DNA of 6,473 nucleotides from Geminicoccaceae bacterium (GTDB taxonomy: Bacteria > Pseudomonadota > Alphaproteobacteria > Geminicoccales > Geminicoccaceae), in assembly GCA_030824835.1 (NCBI GenBank), contig JAPJRA010000222.1, forward strand, positions 1 through 6,473. Reading direction: 5' to 3'. The notes below the pieces were generated by a model. That model saw nothing but the letters and a program-made list of their open reading frames with translations. It had not been told where the DNA came from and did no database searches. The number at the start of each line of letters is the position of its first letter. Position 1 is the first letter of the stretch. The position numbers and the translations under genes were made by a program. Shown piece after piece: positions 5,965 through 6,473 of this stretch.

Positions 5965-6473
5965 TCAGGCGGCCAACGGCCGCGCCGCCTCGCGCGGCCA
6001 GCTCAGGCTGACCTGCTGGCCCGCCGCCACGGGTGCGGCGTCGAACGCCCGCTCGTCCATCAGCACCTCGACATTGCGTCCGCCTGGGGCCGCCAGGCGC
6101 ACCTGCACCGAGGTGCCCTGATACTCGACCAGGGCCACGGCCGCGTCGAAGCCGATCTCGCCGTCGGCGGCGCTGCGAAAGGCCGCGCGGTCGGTGCGCA
6201 GGGCAATCTCGCCACGGCCGAGGCCCAACAGGTCGGCCGGCAGCACGTTGTGGCCGCCGATGAAGCGGGCGATGAAGGCGGTCTCCGGCTCGTTAAAGAT
6301 CGAGCGCGGCGGTCCCGCCTGAATGATCCGGCCGCCGTTCATCACCACCATGATGTCGGCCAGGGCCATGGCCTCGTCCTGACCATGGGTCACGTGGACG
6401 AAGGTGAGGCCAGTCTCAGCCTGCAGCTTCTTCAGCTCCTCGCGCATCGGCACGCGCAGGAGGGGGTGCAGCG
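5965..6473 (-). CDS. PotA-like ABC transporter ATP-binding protein, C-terminal part, partial at 5' end
   Basis: The frame is open to the right edge, so the start, Walker A, signature and Walker B motifs lie outside the window. The 169 visible residues begin just after Walker B. They contain the switch His in FVHVTHGQDEA (H-loop), the following MALADIMVVMNGGRIIQAG strand pair, and the PxxIFNEPETAFIARFIG linker typical of the PotA/UgpC/MalK class. A C-terminal TOBE domain follows, including VALVEYQGTSVQVRLA, ending at TGA 5967-5965. As a dimer on the cytoplasmic face it hydrolyses ATP to drive the two permeases; TOBE domains in this class often have regulatory or substrate-sensing roles. The first residues read LHPLLRVPMRE, where the D-loop normally has Leu-Asp. 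A GTG at 6453 is not the start, because family sequence continues upstream. It is the most upstream transporter gene visible. Confidence 0.95.
   Translation of the reverse strand, partial: LHPLLRVPMREELKKLQAETGLTFVHVTHGQDEAMALADIMVVMNGGRIIQAGPPRSIFNEPETAFIARFIGGHNVLPADLLGLGRGEIALRTDRAAFRSAADGEIGFDAAVALVEYQGTSVQVRLAAPGGRNVEVLMDERAFDAAPVAAGQQVSLSWPREAARPLAA

Noticed and set aside
4547..6121. A 524-codon open frame on the + strand
   Set aside because: It is antisense to the binding protein and the ATPase. It is rich in Val, Leu, Asp, Arg, Gly and His repeats with no motif, and open only because of codon bias on the other strand.
2841..6473. Naming the operon potABCD with confidence
   Set aside because: The gene order and subunit types fit, but pocket residues of the binding protein differ from PotD, so gene symbols implying spermidine/putrescine would overstate the evidence.

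Overview
The window is high-GC DNA that looks like a proteobacterial chromosome, most likely an alphaproteobacterium. The basis is base composition and codon use, the long rhizobial/rhodospirillal-style polyamine-type ABC operon, and the GGDEF-EAL protein style; this is inference and no rRNA or tRNA is present to anchor it. Only one gene lies on the + strand; all the others read on the minus strand.

Layout, left to right. Positions 1-1001 (+) hold the C-terminal part of a GGDEF-EAL cyclic-di-GMP enzyme whose start lies outside the window. A 113-base convergent gap follows. Positions 1115-1543 (-) encode a small exported protein of unknown function. Positions 1589-2575 (-) encode a secreted double B-lectin (GNA/monocot mannose-binding lectin type) protein. 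These two genes are 45 bases apart, face the same way and both begin with signal peptides, so they look like a two-gene secreted module transcribed lectin first. The lectin gene is clearly less GC-rich in its middle than its neighbours. A 265-base non-coding stretch (2576-2840) separates it from an ABC transporter operon.

Positions 2841-6473 (-) are a four-gene import operon in transcription order ATPase (partial, enters from the right edge), Tat-exported solute-binding protein, PotB-like permease, PotC-like permease, with gaps of 41, 10 and 4 bases. The binding protein delivers substrate in the periplasm, the two permeases form the membrane channel, and the ATPase (as a dimer) powers transport. 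The family is polyamine/opine/iron-type (PotABCD-like). However, the binding protein lacks acidic residues that PotD uses to hold polyamine amines, so the real substrate is open.

The part least explained by known biology is the lectin plus small secreted protein pair. The rest is conventional in family terms, with a few residue-level oddities noted in the findings.
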